In this document: positions 1 to 12,000 of the stretch, in pieces | Layout: each line of letters starts with the position of its first letter | Position numbering within the stretch: the stretch's first letter is position 1 | Origin: Globisporangium splendens | Lineage: Eukaryota > Oomycota > Peronosporomycetes > Pythiales > Pythiaceae | Assembly: GCA_006386115.1 (NCBI GenBank) | Contig: VFIW01000056.1 | Coordinates: forward strand, 1-64,000 | Direction of reading: 5' to 3' | DNA: 64,000 bases | Notes under the pieces: generated by a model | Seen by the model: only the letters and a program-made list of their open reading frames with translations | Databases searched by the model: none | What the model was told of the DNA's origin: nothing | Position numbers and translations under genes: made by a program

Positions 1-3000
1 TCGACCTTCTCGCGCACGAAGTGGTAGCGGATGTCGATGTGCTTGGTGCGCTTGTGGAACTCGGGGTTCTTGGCCAACGCGATCGCGCCTTGGTTGTCTT
101 CGAACACCGTCAAGGCACCGTCGCCCGCATCTTCACCGAGTTCATGCATGAACGCCTTAAGCCACACTGCCTCTTGGGTCGCTTCCGACAGCGCCATGTA
201 CTCGGCTTCTGTTGAAGATAGCGCCACGGTGCGCTGCTTCTTGCTGCGCCAGCTGATGCATCCACCGTTGAGCACGAACACGTAGCCGCTGGTGCTGCGT
301 CGAGTCTCGATGTCGCCCGCCCAGTCCGCGTCCGAGTAGCCGATCAGCTCGCCGGAGCCGGAGCCGAAGAAACGAATGCCATGCGTCGGAGTCGCTTGCA
401 GGTACCGGAGCACGCGCTTGAGGGCTTGCCAGTGTGTCGGACACGGATCGGCGGCAAACTGGCTCAGTGTGCCCACGGCCGCGGCGAGGTCTGGGCGGGT
501 ACCAACCATCAGGTACATCACGGCACCAACCGCGCTGCGGTATGGCACACCCTTCATGGTCTCGTCGTGCTTGCAACCACCTTCGCACATGGTCTTGGTC
601 AACTTGAGTCCGGGGTCTTGTGGTGTCTTCACGGGCTTGCAATCTTGCATTCCGAACTTGCTCAGGATCGACTGAAGGAACTTGGTCTGCCGCATCGACA
701 CGTCGCCCGACTTGTCATCACGCTCGACTTCCATGCCGAGGCAGTACTTGAGCTCACCGAGGTCGGACATCTCAAAGCGCTCACTCAACGCACGCTTGGT
801 CGCCGCGAGCAGATCCATGTCGTTGCACGCGAGGATGAGGTCGTCGACGTAGAGTACCACGAACATCGTGGCCTTGCCGTCACGCTTGACGTACACGCAG
901 TGGTCCATCTCGCACTTGGTGAAACCGATCTTGCGCATGAACTCGTCGATGGTGTGGTTCCACATGCGAGGCGACTGCTTGAGACCGTACAACGCGTGCT
1001 TGAGCTTGCACACATGGTCGGGATACTTGGGGTCGACGAATCCCACGGGTTGCTTCATGTAGATCTCTTCCTCGAGCAGGCCGTTGAGGAACGCCGTCTT
1101 GACGTCCATCTGGTGCAGCACGAGCTTGTACTGCGCCGCGATGCTCAAAATGATCCGAATCGACGCGAACTTGGCCACCGGCGCGAACGTCTCTTCGAAG
1201 TCCACGCCGTACTTCTGCAGGAAACCTTTCGCCACGAGACGCGCCTTGTACCGCTCGATGAGACCCTCGACGGTCACCTTCACCTTGAACACCAACTTGC
1301 TGCTGATGGCCTTGCGACCACGTGGCAAAGGCACGAGCTCCCACGTCTCGTTCTTGCACAGCGACTCGAACTCGGAGTCGCACGCTTCCATCCACTTGCT
1401 TGCGTCGCTGGATTCCATCGCCGACTCGAACGACGTCGGCAAATCTCCCACTGAATACACGACGTGAGCACATTCTTCTTCTTCTTCAATCGATGCGAGC
1501 AGCGCCGACATGTCATCGAGTGATGACCTTGGACCTGGCGTCGAACTTGCTCCACTTGTACGACCCACTCGTCCGTAACGCTTCTCCACGGGTGGCTCCG
1601 ACAAAGCTTCGAGCGAGTGCGTCCGCGAATGGCGCTTGGACCCCGGTGGGTACTCGACATTCGGCTGCTGTGGTCGCTGTGGCTGCCGACGCGAAGGTTG
1701 ACGTTGCTGCCATTGCGACCGTTCGTTCGTCGATGCTGGCTCCGCCGGTTGCTCGTTCATGTCTTCGTCTCTGTCCTCGTTGTCGCGGTCGTCGTCGTCT
1801 TCACCGTCGGTCGCTCCATCCGCGTCACGAAACTCGACTGCCTTGCTGCCGACTTGTCCGTGCTTGCCGCTGTCGAGCGTGTCTTCCATGAACTGCGCGT
1901 CGCGGCTCACCACAATCCGGTTGCTCGACAGCTCCTCGAACCGATACGTCTTCTCGTGGTCCGAGTAGCCCAAGAAGCGACACAATACCGACCGCGCGTC
2001 GAGCTTCGATCGCTTCTCGCTTGGCACGTGCACGTACGCGTGGCACTCGAAGACCTTCAGATTCTTCAACAACGGCTTCTTCTGCGTCCACACCTCGTGT
2101 GGAGACTTGTCGTGACCGGTCGCTCGCGTCGGACACCGATTGCGCAGAAACGCTGCCGTCGTCACTGCTTCGCCCCAGTAGCGCTTGGACAGTCCCGCGT
2201 GCTCGATCATGCACCGCGCACTCTCGACCAACGTCCGATTCATGCGCTCGGCCACTCCGTTGAGCTGGGGTGTGTACGGCGGCGTGAACTGCTGCACGAT
2301 GCCTCGGTTGCGGCAGAACGCGGCGAACTTGTTGGACACGCACTCGCCGCCGTTGTCGCTCCGAAGCACCTTCACACGCCTCCTGGTCTGGATATCAGCA
2401 AACTTGACGAACTGCACGAACTTGTCCAGCACTTCCGACTTGCTGCGAAGCAGGAACACCACACAGAACCGCGACTTGTCGTCGATGAACGTCACGAAGT
2501 AGCGTTTGTCGGAGAACGTCGCCGTCTGCATTGGACCGCACACATCGCTGTGCACGACGTCGAGCACGCTCTTGGCGCGCTCGGACGCAGTCGACTGGAA
2601 ATTCACTCGCGTCTGCTTGCCGAGCGCACATCCGCTGCAGAGCTCCCACTTGCTCACTGACGCGATGTCGATGCCGACGCCGAGCTTCTGCTTCACAATC
2701 GCGTCGAGTCCGATGTGGCCGATGTGGCCGAGTCGAAGGTGCCACAAGTACGACTTGCTCATCCGCGGCGGTTCGGGCACACTCGCGACGCTCGCACTCT
2801 CCGCTTGCACAGGCGTCATGCACAGCTTGAACAGACCCTTGCCGGCGCGCTCGCCGATCTTCCGCTTCTGGTTCTTGAGGTTCACATAGCAAACGCTGGT
2901 GTCGAACGTCATTGGCGCGACATCCTTGGTGAATCGGCCGACCGAGAACAAGTTGCGCGTCAGCTTGGGGATGTGCCACACGTTCGTGAGCACACCCTTC

Positions 3001-4058
3001 TTGACGCCACTTGGAGTCTTCATCATCATCACGATGTCGCCGCTGCCGATTGCTTGCACGACTCCGTCGTCTGCGAGGTGCACGTCGACTGGATCGATGG
3101 TCTTGTACTTGGTCATGAACCGTTTCGAGTACGACATGTGCTGCGTCGCACCCGAGTCGATGAGCCATGTCGGGTTCTTGGCGTCGTCGCCGCTCCCCTT
3201 GCCGACCGCAAACAGGAAATCGCCCGAGTCTTCGTCTTGGTTGTGTGCCACATTCGCACGCTGCGGACGTTGCCGGTCCGCGTTGTCATGGATCCGCGAG
3301 GGACACTCCGCTATCCAATGACCCATCTTGCCGCAGTAGTTGCACGCGCCAGTCTTCTTGCCTGGCCGCGTACTGCGCTTCTTGTCTCCCGTCATGAACG
3401 CTTGGCCTGCAGCGACCCCGTCGCCGCCTTGCTCCTTGCGCTTCATGTCTTCATGCAGGAGCCGAGACGTCACGAGCTCCCATGTCAACGTGTCAGAACG
3501 CGATTCCAACGCCGTGATCAGGAACTGGTACGACTCGCTCAGGCTGCCGAGAAGCGCGATCACCAAGTCGTCCTCGCTGACCGGAGCGCCGACCGCGTCG
3601 AGCTGTTCCGCCAGAGTCTTGACCTTGTTGATGTGCGCGAGCACATCATCACCTTCTTCCATCATGGTCGTGAAGAAACGACGACGAAGAAAGAGCTTGT
3701 TCGCGAGGCTCTTCTTCTCGAAGTGGTCTTCCAGTCTTGGCCATGCATCATGCGCACCACTCGCCGAGCGAACCAACGGCAGTTGCGAGTCTTCCATCGC
3801 GAGGCAGATGATCGCCATCGCCTTGCGAGACTTCCTCTTGAACGTCGCTTGGTCCAGTTCGGTCACACAGTGCTCGGGCTTCACTTCCCCGCTCACGACC
3901 TCCCACAGGTCACGTTCTTCGAGCACCATCTGCATCTTGAACTTCCACGCGTGGAAGTTGTTCCCGTCGAACTTGTTGATGCGGGCGGTGCTGGCGTGGT
4001 CCATGGTTGCGTTGGTGGTGGAGGCGGCGGAGGCAGAGTCGTACGAGCTTGGGCTCAT
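1..4058 (-). CDS. T1-A Gag-Pol polyprotein (Ty1/copia), cut by window edge
   Basis: This is the lower-unit copy of the T1 polyprotein. The start ATG at 4058 lies inside the primer-binding site next to the LTR at 4063-4373. The frame is open from there to base 1, so the end of RNase H is outside the window. It aligns along its whole length with T1-B, including zinc knuckle, DSGAT protease, integrase and YVDD reverse transcriptase. Length differences from T1-B are in-frame and sit in the Gln/Pro/Asp-rich linker between integrase and RT (about 1640-1810). I see no internal stop, so this copy may encode a full polyprotein. Confidence 0.85.
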   Translation of the reverse strand, partial: MSPSSYDSASAASTTNATMDHASTARINKFDGNNFHAWKFKMQMVLEERDLWEVVSGEVKPEHCVTELDQATFKRKSRKAMAIICLAMEDSQLPLVRSASGAHDAWPRLEDHFEKKSLANKLFLRRRFFTTMMEEGDDVLAHINKVKTLAEQLDAVGAPVSEDDLVIALLGSLSESYQFLITALESRSDTLTWELVTSRLLHEDMKRKEQGGDGVAAGQAFMTGDKKRSTRPGKKTGACNYCGKMGHWIAECPSRIHDNADRQRPQRANVAHNQDEDSGDFLFAVGKGSGDDAKNPTWLIDSGATQHMSYSKRFMTKYKTIDPVDVHLADDGVVQAIGSGDIVMMMKTPSGVKKGVLTNVWHIPKLTRNLFSVGRFTKDVAPMTFDTSVCYVNLKNQKRKIGERAGKGLFKLCMTPVQAESASVASVPEPPRMSKSYLWHLRLGHIGHIGLDAIVKQKLGVGIDIASVSKWELCSGCALGKQTRVNFQSTASERAKSVLDVVHSDVCGPMQTATFSDKRYFVTFIDDKSRFCVVFLLRSKSEVLDKFVQFVKFADIQTRRRVKVLRSDNGGECVSNKFAAFCRNRGIVQQFTPPYTPQLNGVAERMNRTLVESARCMIEHAGLSKRYWGEAVTTAAFLRNRCPTRATGHDKSPHEVWTQKKPLLKNLKVFECHAYVHVPSEKRSKLDARSVLCRFLGYSDHEKTYRFEELSSNRIVVSRDAQFMEDTLDSGKHGQVGSKAVEFRDADGATDGEDDDDRDNEDRDEDMNEQPAEPASTNERSQWQQRQPSRRQPQRPQQPNVEYPPGSKRHSRTHSLEALSEPPVEKRYGRVGRTSGASSTPGPRSSLDDMSALLASIEEEEECAHVVYSVGDLPTSFESAMESSDASKWMEACDSEFESLCKNETWELVPLPRGRKAISSKLVFKVKVTVEGLIERYKARLVAKGFLQKYGVDFEETFAPVAKFASIRIILSIAAQYKLVLHQMDVKTAFLNGLLEEEIYMKQPVGFVDPKYPDHVCKLKHALYGLKQSPRMWNHTIDEFMRKIGFTKCEMDHCVYVKRDGKATMFVVLYVDDLILACNDMDLLAATKRALSERFEMSDLGELKYCLGMEVERDDKSGDVSMRQTKFLQSILSKFGMQDCKPVKTPQDPGLKLTKTMCEGGCKHDETMKGVPYRSAVGAVMYLMVGTRPDLAAAVGTLSQFAADPCPTHWQALKRVLRYLQATPTHGIRFFGSGSGELIGYSDADWAGDIETRRSTSGYVFVLNGGCISWRSKKQRTVALSSTEAEYMALSEATQEAVWLKAFMHELGEDAGDGALTVFEDNQGAIALAKNPEFHKRTKHIDIRYHFVREKV

Positions 4059-4062
4059 AACC

Positions 4063-4373
4063 TGTTGGAAAGCTGCTTGAGTGGTGGGATGCAAAATGCA
4101 AAGTGGTTGATTGAATGAGGTCCTTAGTTCACATGCACACATGCTACCTCTAAGCCTACTGGATTCCTACTGGATTCTTGTCTGTACTATCCACTAGGAA
4201 CGTTACACATAAACAGCTGGTGGGTGCGATCAGATCCTGCACCCACAATCATGTCTTACCTGTCGTAAACACAATAGCGTAAACACTGAATGACTGCGAT
4301 GCCATGAGTGGAGGTCGGTATCACCGGTAGATACCGGTATCAGGCAGTAGCAGATCGAGGCGTCTTCACAACA
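4063..4373 (-). repeat. T1 LTR (LTR1-a), 5' LTR of T1-A
   Basis: The LTR is 311 bp with TGTTG/CAACA ends and is followed by the target-site repeat CATAC (4374-4378). It is nearly identical to the LTR at 13295-13605 (about two differences). It contains an 8-bp inverted repeat at 4220-4227/4239-4246 with an 11-nt loop, which is conserved in all four T1 LTRs. Confidence 0.92.
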
Positions 4374-6467
4374 CATACACGCGATAAGCCTTGGACGATT
4401 CTTCGTACCTACCCCATGAACATCCCCGGTCGAGACTTGTGATCCCACTTCAAACTCTTTTCTTTTCGGAGTCAAGACGTACGCCAAACACCCGAAAACA
4501 CGCATGTGCTTCACACTTGGCTTGTACTTGTTGACCATTTCGAATGGTGTTTTCGTGTCGGACTTGGGAGAAGGAAGACGATTCTTGATGTAAATCGCGG
4601 TCATTGCAGCTTCGGCCCAAAACGACTTGTCCAAACGCGCGTGGTGCAGCATACTGCGACCCATTGTCACGATGCTTCGGATCGCGCGTTCAGCAGTACC
4701 ATTCGTCTGGTGAGCATACGGCACAGTCACTTGTTGCTGGATGCCGCGATCAGCGTAGAATTGCTTGATCGAGTTGGTTGTGAACTCCTTGCCACCATCG
4801 TGTCGGACAAACTTCACGCTCTTGTTGAACTGGTTGCCGACTTGAACGATGAATTTCTTCAGCATGTCTTCACTGTCGGACTTGTTCGGCAGGCAAAATC
4901 CCTTCATCGACCCACTGGCCTCATCGACGATCAAAAGCAAATACTTGCTGCCGCCGATGCTCTCAACTTCCATCGGACCACAAATGTCCAAGTGGATCAG
5001 CTCAAACACCCCAAACGTGCGCTTTTCCACATTCGACTTGAATGGTTTTTGAACCATTTTCCCTTGTTGACAGCCACGACAGGTCGCCAAGTCTCGAGTG
5101 TTGGATGGAAAATTGGCATCCTTCACCATGGCTTTGTCGACTAGTTGGCGCAACACTTGGACCGATGCATGACCCATTCGCTCGTGAAGAGTCGACGCGG
5201 ACTTGGCACGCACAGCTGTCATCGCAGACTTGGTCATTGCATTTGGTGGCACCCGAAGCCAGTACAGGCCATCGATAAAGTCAGCGGTTGCGACCACCTT
5301 GCTTGAAGTCTTGTTCAGCACGTTCATACTTGGACCGTCGAACACGACTTGGAACTTGTTCGACTTGTTGATCTGGGGGATCGACAACAAATTCTTCCCC
5401 ACACTTGGCACGTACAACACATCGACCACCTTGAGATCACGCACTTCGCCGTTTGGCAGAGCGATTCGCTCGTTCACAGTACCAACGCCAAGGATCTTGG
5501 TCTTGTTGCCGTTCGCGACGACCAAATCACCATGGTCGCGCTCGTCCAAAACAGCAAACTTGGACTTGTCATTGCAGATGTGATGTGTCGCGCCGCTGTC
5601 GATCGCCCACATTCCTCGCATATTTTCTTTCGTGGACGTGACACCACACTCCATCGACACAGCAAACGCAAGCGTGGCTTCATCATCGGTCTTAGTCGCG
5701 CTCGACGTATTTTAACCTTGCGGCCATTGCCACCCAGCGACTGCTGGCGTCCAGCTTCTTGTTCTTGGTCCGCACCGGTCGACCGTGTGTGACCACCTGT
5801 TTGCCGCGCAGAACTAGTCAGACGCGCAGCTCATTCTCGGTATTGAACGCCTCGCTGTCTTCATACTTCACGGCCTTCTTCTCGCCCGAACCGCTGTCAC
5901 ATGCTCGTTGTTGACACCTTGATCACATCTTGTCTTCAAGTCCGGCGTTGCTCATTTCGCTGTGCAGAACCCCTTCTCTGCTCTTGTCGGCAAACTCGAA
6001 CAAGCAAAATAATCGCGACGATCCTTCGTCCTCCATCTTTCGCGCGTACTCACAAGCTTGCGTATGTTGAGGACCTCATTGCCAGTGGTGCAATAGGTTG
6101 TCGCCTTCCTTCATCTCAATGCTGAACAACTGACGCTTGAGATAGATGCGTCCGGCCTTCTGGGAATCTTGGTAGAGAACCTTCAGACGGGCCCATGCCA
6201 CCCACGCTTCTTCGCAATCATCCACGACATGATGATACTCGGCGTCGATGTGCAGCAGCAGCAAACCAAACGCAACATTGTTCGTGCGAACATATTCGTC
6301 CTTGATGCGCGCATCGGTGAAGACCGGAGTATCTTGGCGGTTGACAACGTCCCACACAGACTTGGCGAGGAACACGCCACCATGTAGCGTGCCCACGTCG
6401 CGAAGTTGCCGCCGTTGAACTTGTCGATGATCGTCTTGTCGGTCGTGGTGCTTGTACTTGGGCTCAT
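4374..6467 (-). pseudogene. Decayed gag-integrase half of T2 (lower unit)
   Basis: This corresponds to 13606-15697 in the middle unit. It begins at the same ATG within the primer site (6467). It lost two bases near 6383, which shifts the frame inside Gag. It carries many small indels between about 5690 and 6110, across the zinc knuckle and the end of Gag. It has further indels around 4400-4450 near the T1 insertion point. An open stretch from 5660 still shows the protease motif DSGATHH, the integrase HHCC zinc site and most of the integrase core. It can no longer encode a complete polyprotein. Confidence 0.85.
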
Positions 6468-6471
6468 AACC

Positions 6472-6887
6472 TGTTAAAGGTCAAGAGCGCGGAGGAAGAA
6501 GGATGAACCGGAGTGAGCTTGAGATGGCAAATTGGAAAGATTTTTTAAGATGTTTTAAGGTTGGTCTCCTACCCGTGCGACACTGAGCGTGTCCACTCGG
6601 TGTTGGACACAAACGGAGGCTCCTGTGAGCAACAAGATCCTGAGATGTACGGAGAGGATCTAACCAATCAAAATGCACTATCCTACGTTGTCACTCTAAA
6701 GATTCCCCAACATTCAATGATTATGCTACGAGACATGAACAATGCTTACGCTGTATGAGAAAATCGAATGTTTACGCTTGGCGTAAACAAGTGTCCCATA
6801 CGGGAACGTTCCACGAAAGAGACGTGCGGTTGGCATCGTTCGTACCACAAACACGGTACATCTCAATAGCCTCCCTCAAGGTTAACA
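6472..6887 (-). repeat. T2 LTR (LTR2-a), shared between two T2 copies
   Basis: The LTR is 416 bp and has the perfect terminal inverted repeat TGTTAA/TTAACA. It serves as 3' LTR of the middle T2 and 5' LTR of the lower T2. The inner boundary at 6887 rests on the inverted ends; the alternative is an end near 6869 next to the purine run GAGGGAGG. It contains the near-perfect hairpin at 6769-6789. Confidence 0.75.
6769..6789. promoter_or_regulatory. 9-bp inverted repeat in T2 LTR
   Basis: TGTTTACGC, a TTG spacer and GCGTAAACA form a perfect 9-bp stem with a 3-nt loop. It is conserved at 16002-16022 in the other T2 LTR although neighbouring bases differ. The half-site CGTAAACA also occurs in the T1 LTRs. 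It could be a palindromic factor site or an RNA hairpin; the sequence does not decide which. Confidence 0.45.
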
Positions 6888-8781
6888 ACCTCGGATGCCG
6901 AGATCTTCCGTGAGTTCTTGGTGTCTCGGTCCGGGCAATCCCTTCGTGAGCAAATCGGCCAACATCGTCGAAGTGCTGCAGTACCCGACTTCGACTTCAC
7001 CGGACTTCACTTCATCGCGGATGTGGTGATACTTGATGTCGATATACTTGGCCCGACCATGATTGACTGGGTTCTTCGTCATCTTGATGCACGACTGATT
7101 GTCTTCGAAAATCACAAGCTTGGGGGATTCAACACCAGCGGCAACCAAAATCTCACACAACAGTCGGTGCACCCACTTGCCTTCTTGGATCGCCAAACTG
7201 AGAGCAATGTACTCGGCTTCGCTCGTCGAGAGGGACACACTTGACTGCTTCTTGCTTCCCCAGCTGATCTGACCGCCGGCCAACTTGAACACATAGCCGG
7301 ACGTTGACTTGCGATCAGCAACGTCGCCCGCCCAGTCGGCATCCGAAAAACACTTGAAGTCGAGTTCACCACTTGACTTGAATCGGATTCCATGCGACTT
7401 GGTGCCTTGCAAGTAGCGAAAGATTCGCTTCACCGCAGTCCAGTGCACGTCTTGCGGGGTTTCCATGAAGCGAGCCACCATGCCGACGGCAAAGGCAATG
7501 TCTGGTCGTGTCGCACACATCAAGTGCATGAGTGCACCGACAGCTTCACGGTAGGGAACATCGATCGCAGGCGCTTGATTTTCACCTTGCACCATCTTCG
7601 CGCTGATGTCGACTGGACTCGCGACGGACTTGCAATCTTCCATGCCGAAACGCTTGAGGATGTCGTCGATGTAGCGCCGTTGGCACAAAGTCACACCACC
7701 GTCCTCATGTTCGATCAGCTCGATGCCGAGAACGAACTTGCACGCGCCACTGTCAGTTATCTCAAAGCGCTGCTTGAGTTCATGCTTGACTTCAGCAATC
7801 AGATCGCTCGAACTTCCGGTCACAATCACGTCGTCGACGTACACCAGAAGCAAAACGCAATGTCCTGCGACGCATTTGATGTAGAGGCACGGGTCGAACT
7901 TGGACACTTCAAAGCCAATAGAGCGCACATACTCGTCGAACGTCTCGTTCCATACGCGAGAAGCTTGTTTCAACCCATAGATCGACTTGAGCAATTCCAG
8001 ACAGTCGAACTTGTCGTCGACTTCCACGCCTTCCAGAATGAGGATGAACACGAGTTCCTTCATTTGGCCGTACAAGAATGCAGTGACCACGTCAAGTTGG
8101 TCGATTGGCCATCTGAGCAGTTTGGCAAGCGCGATCACCATGCAAAGAGTCACGTACTTGACAACTGGCGCAAACGTCTCCGTGTAGTCGACGCCGTATT
8201 TCTGCTTGAAACCCTTCGCGACAAGTCGAGCCTTGTACTTGTTGATCGACCCATCGGCGTTGCGCTTGATCTTGAACACCCACTTGGTGCCGATTGCACG
8301 CTGATCGGTCGGAAGCTTGGCAGCACGGAACACACCACGAAGACGCATCGACTTGAGCTCAGCACGGATCGCGTTACGCCAATGCACTTGTTCGGGACCA
8401 CTCACAGCTTCTTGGAATGAAGTCAGCTCGGACAAGTCGCGAACTTGGACCATGTTGGCACTTGCACGCCACCACTCGACAGGCGAGATACGTCGGCGAG
8501 TCGATCGACGAGTTGCACCGTCCTCATCGCTTTCATCAGCTTCAGTGGTTGACTCGTCGGTGTTGGTTGGGATTTCAGCAGACTGCGAAGCTCCAGCATG
8601 GCGCTTGCCAGTGTACTTGAACGCCGACAGCGGACGAGTGCCTTCGATCTCGATATCTTCAAGTCGGTTCAGGATGTCGGTCATACCATCCGTCGAGTCG
8701 TTCAGCAAGGTTCCACCAATAACGGCTTCATCGAAGTTGGCATCGCGACCGATCACCACCTTGTCCCCCTCGATGTCATAC
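6882..8781 (-). CDS. T2 polyprotein, C-terminal half: reverse transcriptase and RNase H
   Basis: This is the open C-terminal half of the middle T2 polyprotein. It begins at the T1 insertion point (KVV...RDANFDEAVIGG follows the target-site repeat) and ends with TAA at 6882-6884, inside the LTR edge. A conserved linker is followed by the RT start WVFKIKR, the catalytic YVDD, and the RNase H/connection signature SDADWAGD with STSEAEY downstream. Read naively, the frame extends upstream into the T1 LTR to 8861, but that extension is LTR read-through. The matching N-terminal half lies at 13606-15697. Confidence 0.88.
8777..8781. repeat. Target-site duplication CATAC of T1-B, left copy
   Basis: CATAC immediately precedes the T1 LTR start TGTTG at 8782 and recurs right after the other LTR end (13606-13610). 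The same CATAC is found at 4374-4378 and 18010-18014 in the neighbouring units, showing that all T1 copies occupy the same site in T2. Confidence 0.9.
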
Positions 8782-9092
8782 TGTTGAAAAGGTGCTTGAG
8801 TGGTGGGATGCAAAATGCAAAGTGGTTGATTGAATGAGGTCCTTAGCTCACATGCACACATGCTATCTCTAAGCCTAATGGATTCCTACGGATTCTTGTC
8901 TGTACTATCCGCTAGGGATGTTACACATAAACAGCTGGTGGGTGCAATCAGATCCTGCACCCACAATCATGTCTTACCTGTCGTAAACATAATACGGTAA
9001 ACACTGGAATGACTGCGATGCCATGAGTGGAGGTCGATATTACCGGTAGATACCAGTATCAGGCAGTAGCAGATCGAGGCGTCTTCACAACA
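8782..9092 (-). repeat. T1 LTR (LTR1-b), 3' LTR of T1-B
   Basis: The LTR is 311 bp and is the most divergent of the four T1 LTRs in the window, including two single-base indels relative to LTR1-c. It is followed on the plus strand by CCCCCACTC, the complement of the polypurine tract. Confidence 0.92.
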
Positions 9093-12000
9093 CCCCCACT
9101 CGACTCGATGCGACTTGGATCCCCAACTTGGTGCGAAGAGCGTCGAACTGTGCGGCGGGGATCGGCTTCGTCATGTGGTCCGCGAGCATCTCCTGCGTCG
9201 GGCAGTACTCCGGCACTACTTGACCGTCCTCGACCTTCTCGCGCACGAAGTGGTAGCGGATGTCGATGTGCTTGGTGCGCTTGCGGAACTCCGGGTTCTT
9301 GGCCAACGCGATCGCGCCTTGGTTGTCTTCGAACACCGTCAACGCACCGTCGCCCGCATCTTCGCCGAGCTCACGCATGAACGCCTTGAGCCATACTGCC
9401 TCTTGGGTCGCTTCCGACAGCGCCATGTACTCGGCTTCGGTTGACGAGAGAGCCACGGTGCGCTGCTTCTTGCTGCGCCAGCTGATGCAGCCATCGTTGA
9501 GCACGAACACGTAGCCGCTGGTGCTGCGTCGAGTCTCGATGTCGCCCGCCCAGTCCGCGTCCGAGTAGCCGATCAGCTCGCCATCGCCAGAGCCGGAGAA
9601 ACGAATGCCGTGCGTCGGAGTCGCTTGCAGGTAACGGAGCACGCGCTTGAGAGCTTGCCAGTGCGTCGGACACGGGTCGGAGGCGAACTGACTCAGCGTG
9701 CCCACGGCCGCGGCGAGGTCTGGACGAGTACCAACCATCAAGTACATCACAGCACTGACGGCACTGCGGTACGGCACACCCTTCATGGTGTCGTCGTGCT
9801 TGCAGCCACCTTCGCACATGCTCTTGGTCAACCTCAGTCCGGGGTCTTGTGGTGTCTTCACGGGCTTGCAGTCTTGCATGCCGAACTTGCTCAGGATCGA
9901 CTGCACGAACTTGGTCTGCCGCATCGACACGTCGCCCGACTTGTCATCACGCTCGACTTCCATGCCGAGGCAGTACTTGAGCTCACCGAGGTCGGACATC
10001 TCAAAGCGCTCACTCAACGCACGCTTGGTCGCCGCGAGTAGATCCATGTCGTTGCACGCGAGGATGAGGTCGTCGACGTAGAGCACCACGAACATCGTGG
10101 CCATGTCGTCACGCTTGACGTACACGCAGTGGTCCATCTCGCACTTGGTGAAGCCGATCTTGCGCATGAACTCGTCGATGGTGTGGTTCCACATGCGAGG
10201 CGACTGCTTGAGACCGTACAACGCGCGCTTGAGCTTGCACACATGGTCGGGATACTTGGGGTCGACGAATCCCACGGGCTGCTTCATGTAGATCTCTTCC
10301 TCGAGCAGGCCGTTGAGGAACGCCGTCTTGACGTCCATCTGGTGCAGCACGAGCTTGTACTGCGCCGCGATGCTCAAAATGATCCGGATCGACGCGAACT
10401 TGGCCACCGGCGCGAACGTCTCTTCGAAGTCCACGCCGTACTTCTGCAGGAAACCCTTCGCCACGAGACGCGCCTTGTACCGCTCGATGAGACCCTCGAC
10501 GGTCTCCTTCACCTTGAACACCCACTTGCTGCTGATGGCCTTGCGACCACGTGGCAAAGGCACGAGCTCCCACGTCTCGTTCTTGCACAGCGACTCGAAC
10601 TCGGAGTCGCACGCTTCCATCCACTTGCTTGCGTCGCTGGATTCCATCGCCGACTCGAACGACGTCGGCAACTCTCCCACTGAATACACGACGTGAGCAC
10701 ATTCTTCTTCTTCTTCAATCGATGCGAGCAGCGCCGACATGTCATCGAGCGATGACCTTGGACCTGGCGCCGAACTTGCTCCACTTGTACGACCCACTCG
10801 TCCGTAGCGCTTCTCCACGGGTGGCTCCGACAGAGCTTCGAGCGAGTGTGTCCGCGAATGGCGCTTGGACCCCGGTGGGTACTCGACATTTGGTTGCTGC
10901 GGCTGCTGCGGTCGTTGTGGCTGCCGACGCGGAGGTTGACGTTGCTGCCACTGCGGCCGTTCGTTCGTCGATTCTGGCTCCGCCGGTTGCTCGTTCATGT
11001 CTTCGTCTCTGTTCTCGTTGTCGTCGTCGTCTTCACTGTCGGTCGCTCCATCCGCGTCACGAAACTCGACTGCCTTGCTGCCGACTTGTCCGTGCTTGCC
11101 GCTGTCGAGCGTGTCTTCCATGAACTGCGCGTCGCGGCTCACCACAATCCGGCTGCTCGACAGCTCCTCGAACCGATACGCCTTCTCGTGGTCCGAGTAG
11201 CCCAAGAAGCGACACAATACCGACCGCGCGTCGAGCTTCGATCGCTTCTCGCTTGGCACGTGCACGTACGCGTGGCACCCGAAGACCTTCAGATTCTTCA
11301 ACAACGGCTTCTTCTGCGTCCACACCTCGTGTGGAGACTTGTCGTGACCGGTCGCTCGCGTCGGACACCGATTGCGCAGAAACGCTGCCGTCGTCACTGC
11401 TTCACCCCAGTAGCGCTTGGACAGTCCCGCGCGCTCGATCATGCACCGCGCACTCTCGACCAACGTCCGATTCATGCGCTCGGCCACTCCGTTGAGCTGG
11501 GGTGTGTACGGCGGCGTGAACTGCTGCACGATGCCTCGGTTGCGGCAGAACGCGGCGAACTTGTTGGACACGTACTCACCGCCGTTGTCGCTTCGAAGCA
11601 CCTTCACACGCCTCCCGGTCTGGATATCAGCAAACTTGACGAACTGCACGAACTTGTCCAGCACTTCCGACTTGCTGCGAAGCAGGGACACCACACAGAA
11701 CCGCGACTTGTCGTCGGTGAACGTCACGAAGTAGCGTTTGTCGGAGAACGTCGCCGTCTGCATCGGACCGCACACATCGCTGTGCACGACGTCGAGCATG
11801 TTCTTGGCACGCTCGGGAGCAGTCGACTGGAAATTCACTCGCGTCTGCTTACCGAGCGCACATCCGCTGCAGAGCTCCCACTTGCTCACTGACGCGATGT
11901 CGATGCCGACGCCGAGCTTCTGCTTCACAATCGCGTCGAGTCCGCCGTGGCCGATGTGGCCGAGTCGAAGGTGCCACAAGTACGACTTGCTCATCCGCGG

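Noticed and set aside
8782..8861. N-terminal [15 protein letters not shown] shared by several retroelement frames
   Set aside because: It is T1 LTR read through into T1 or T2 coding sequence; the real starts are the ATGs in the primer sites.
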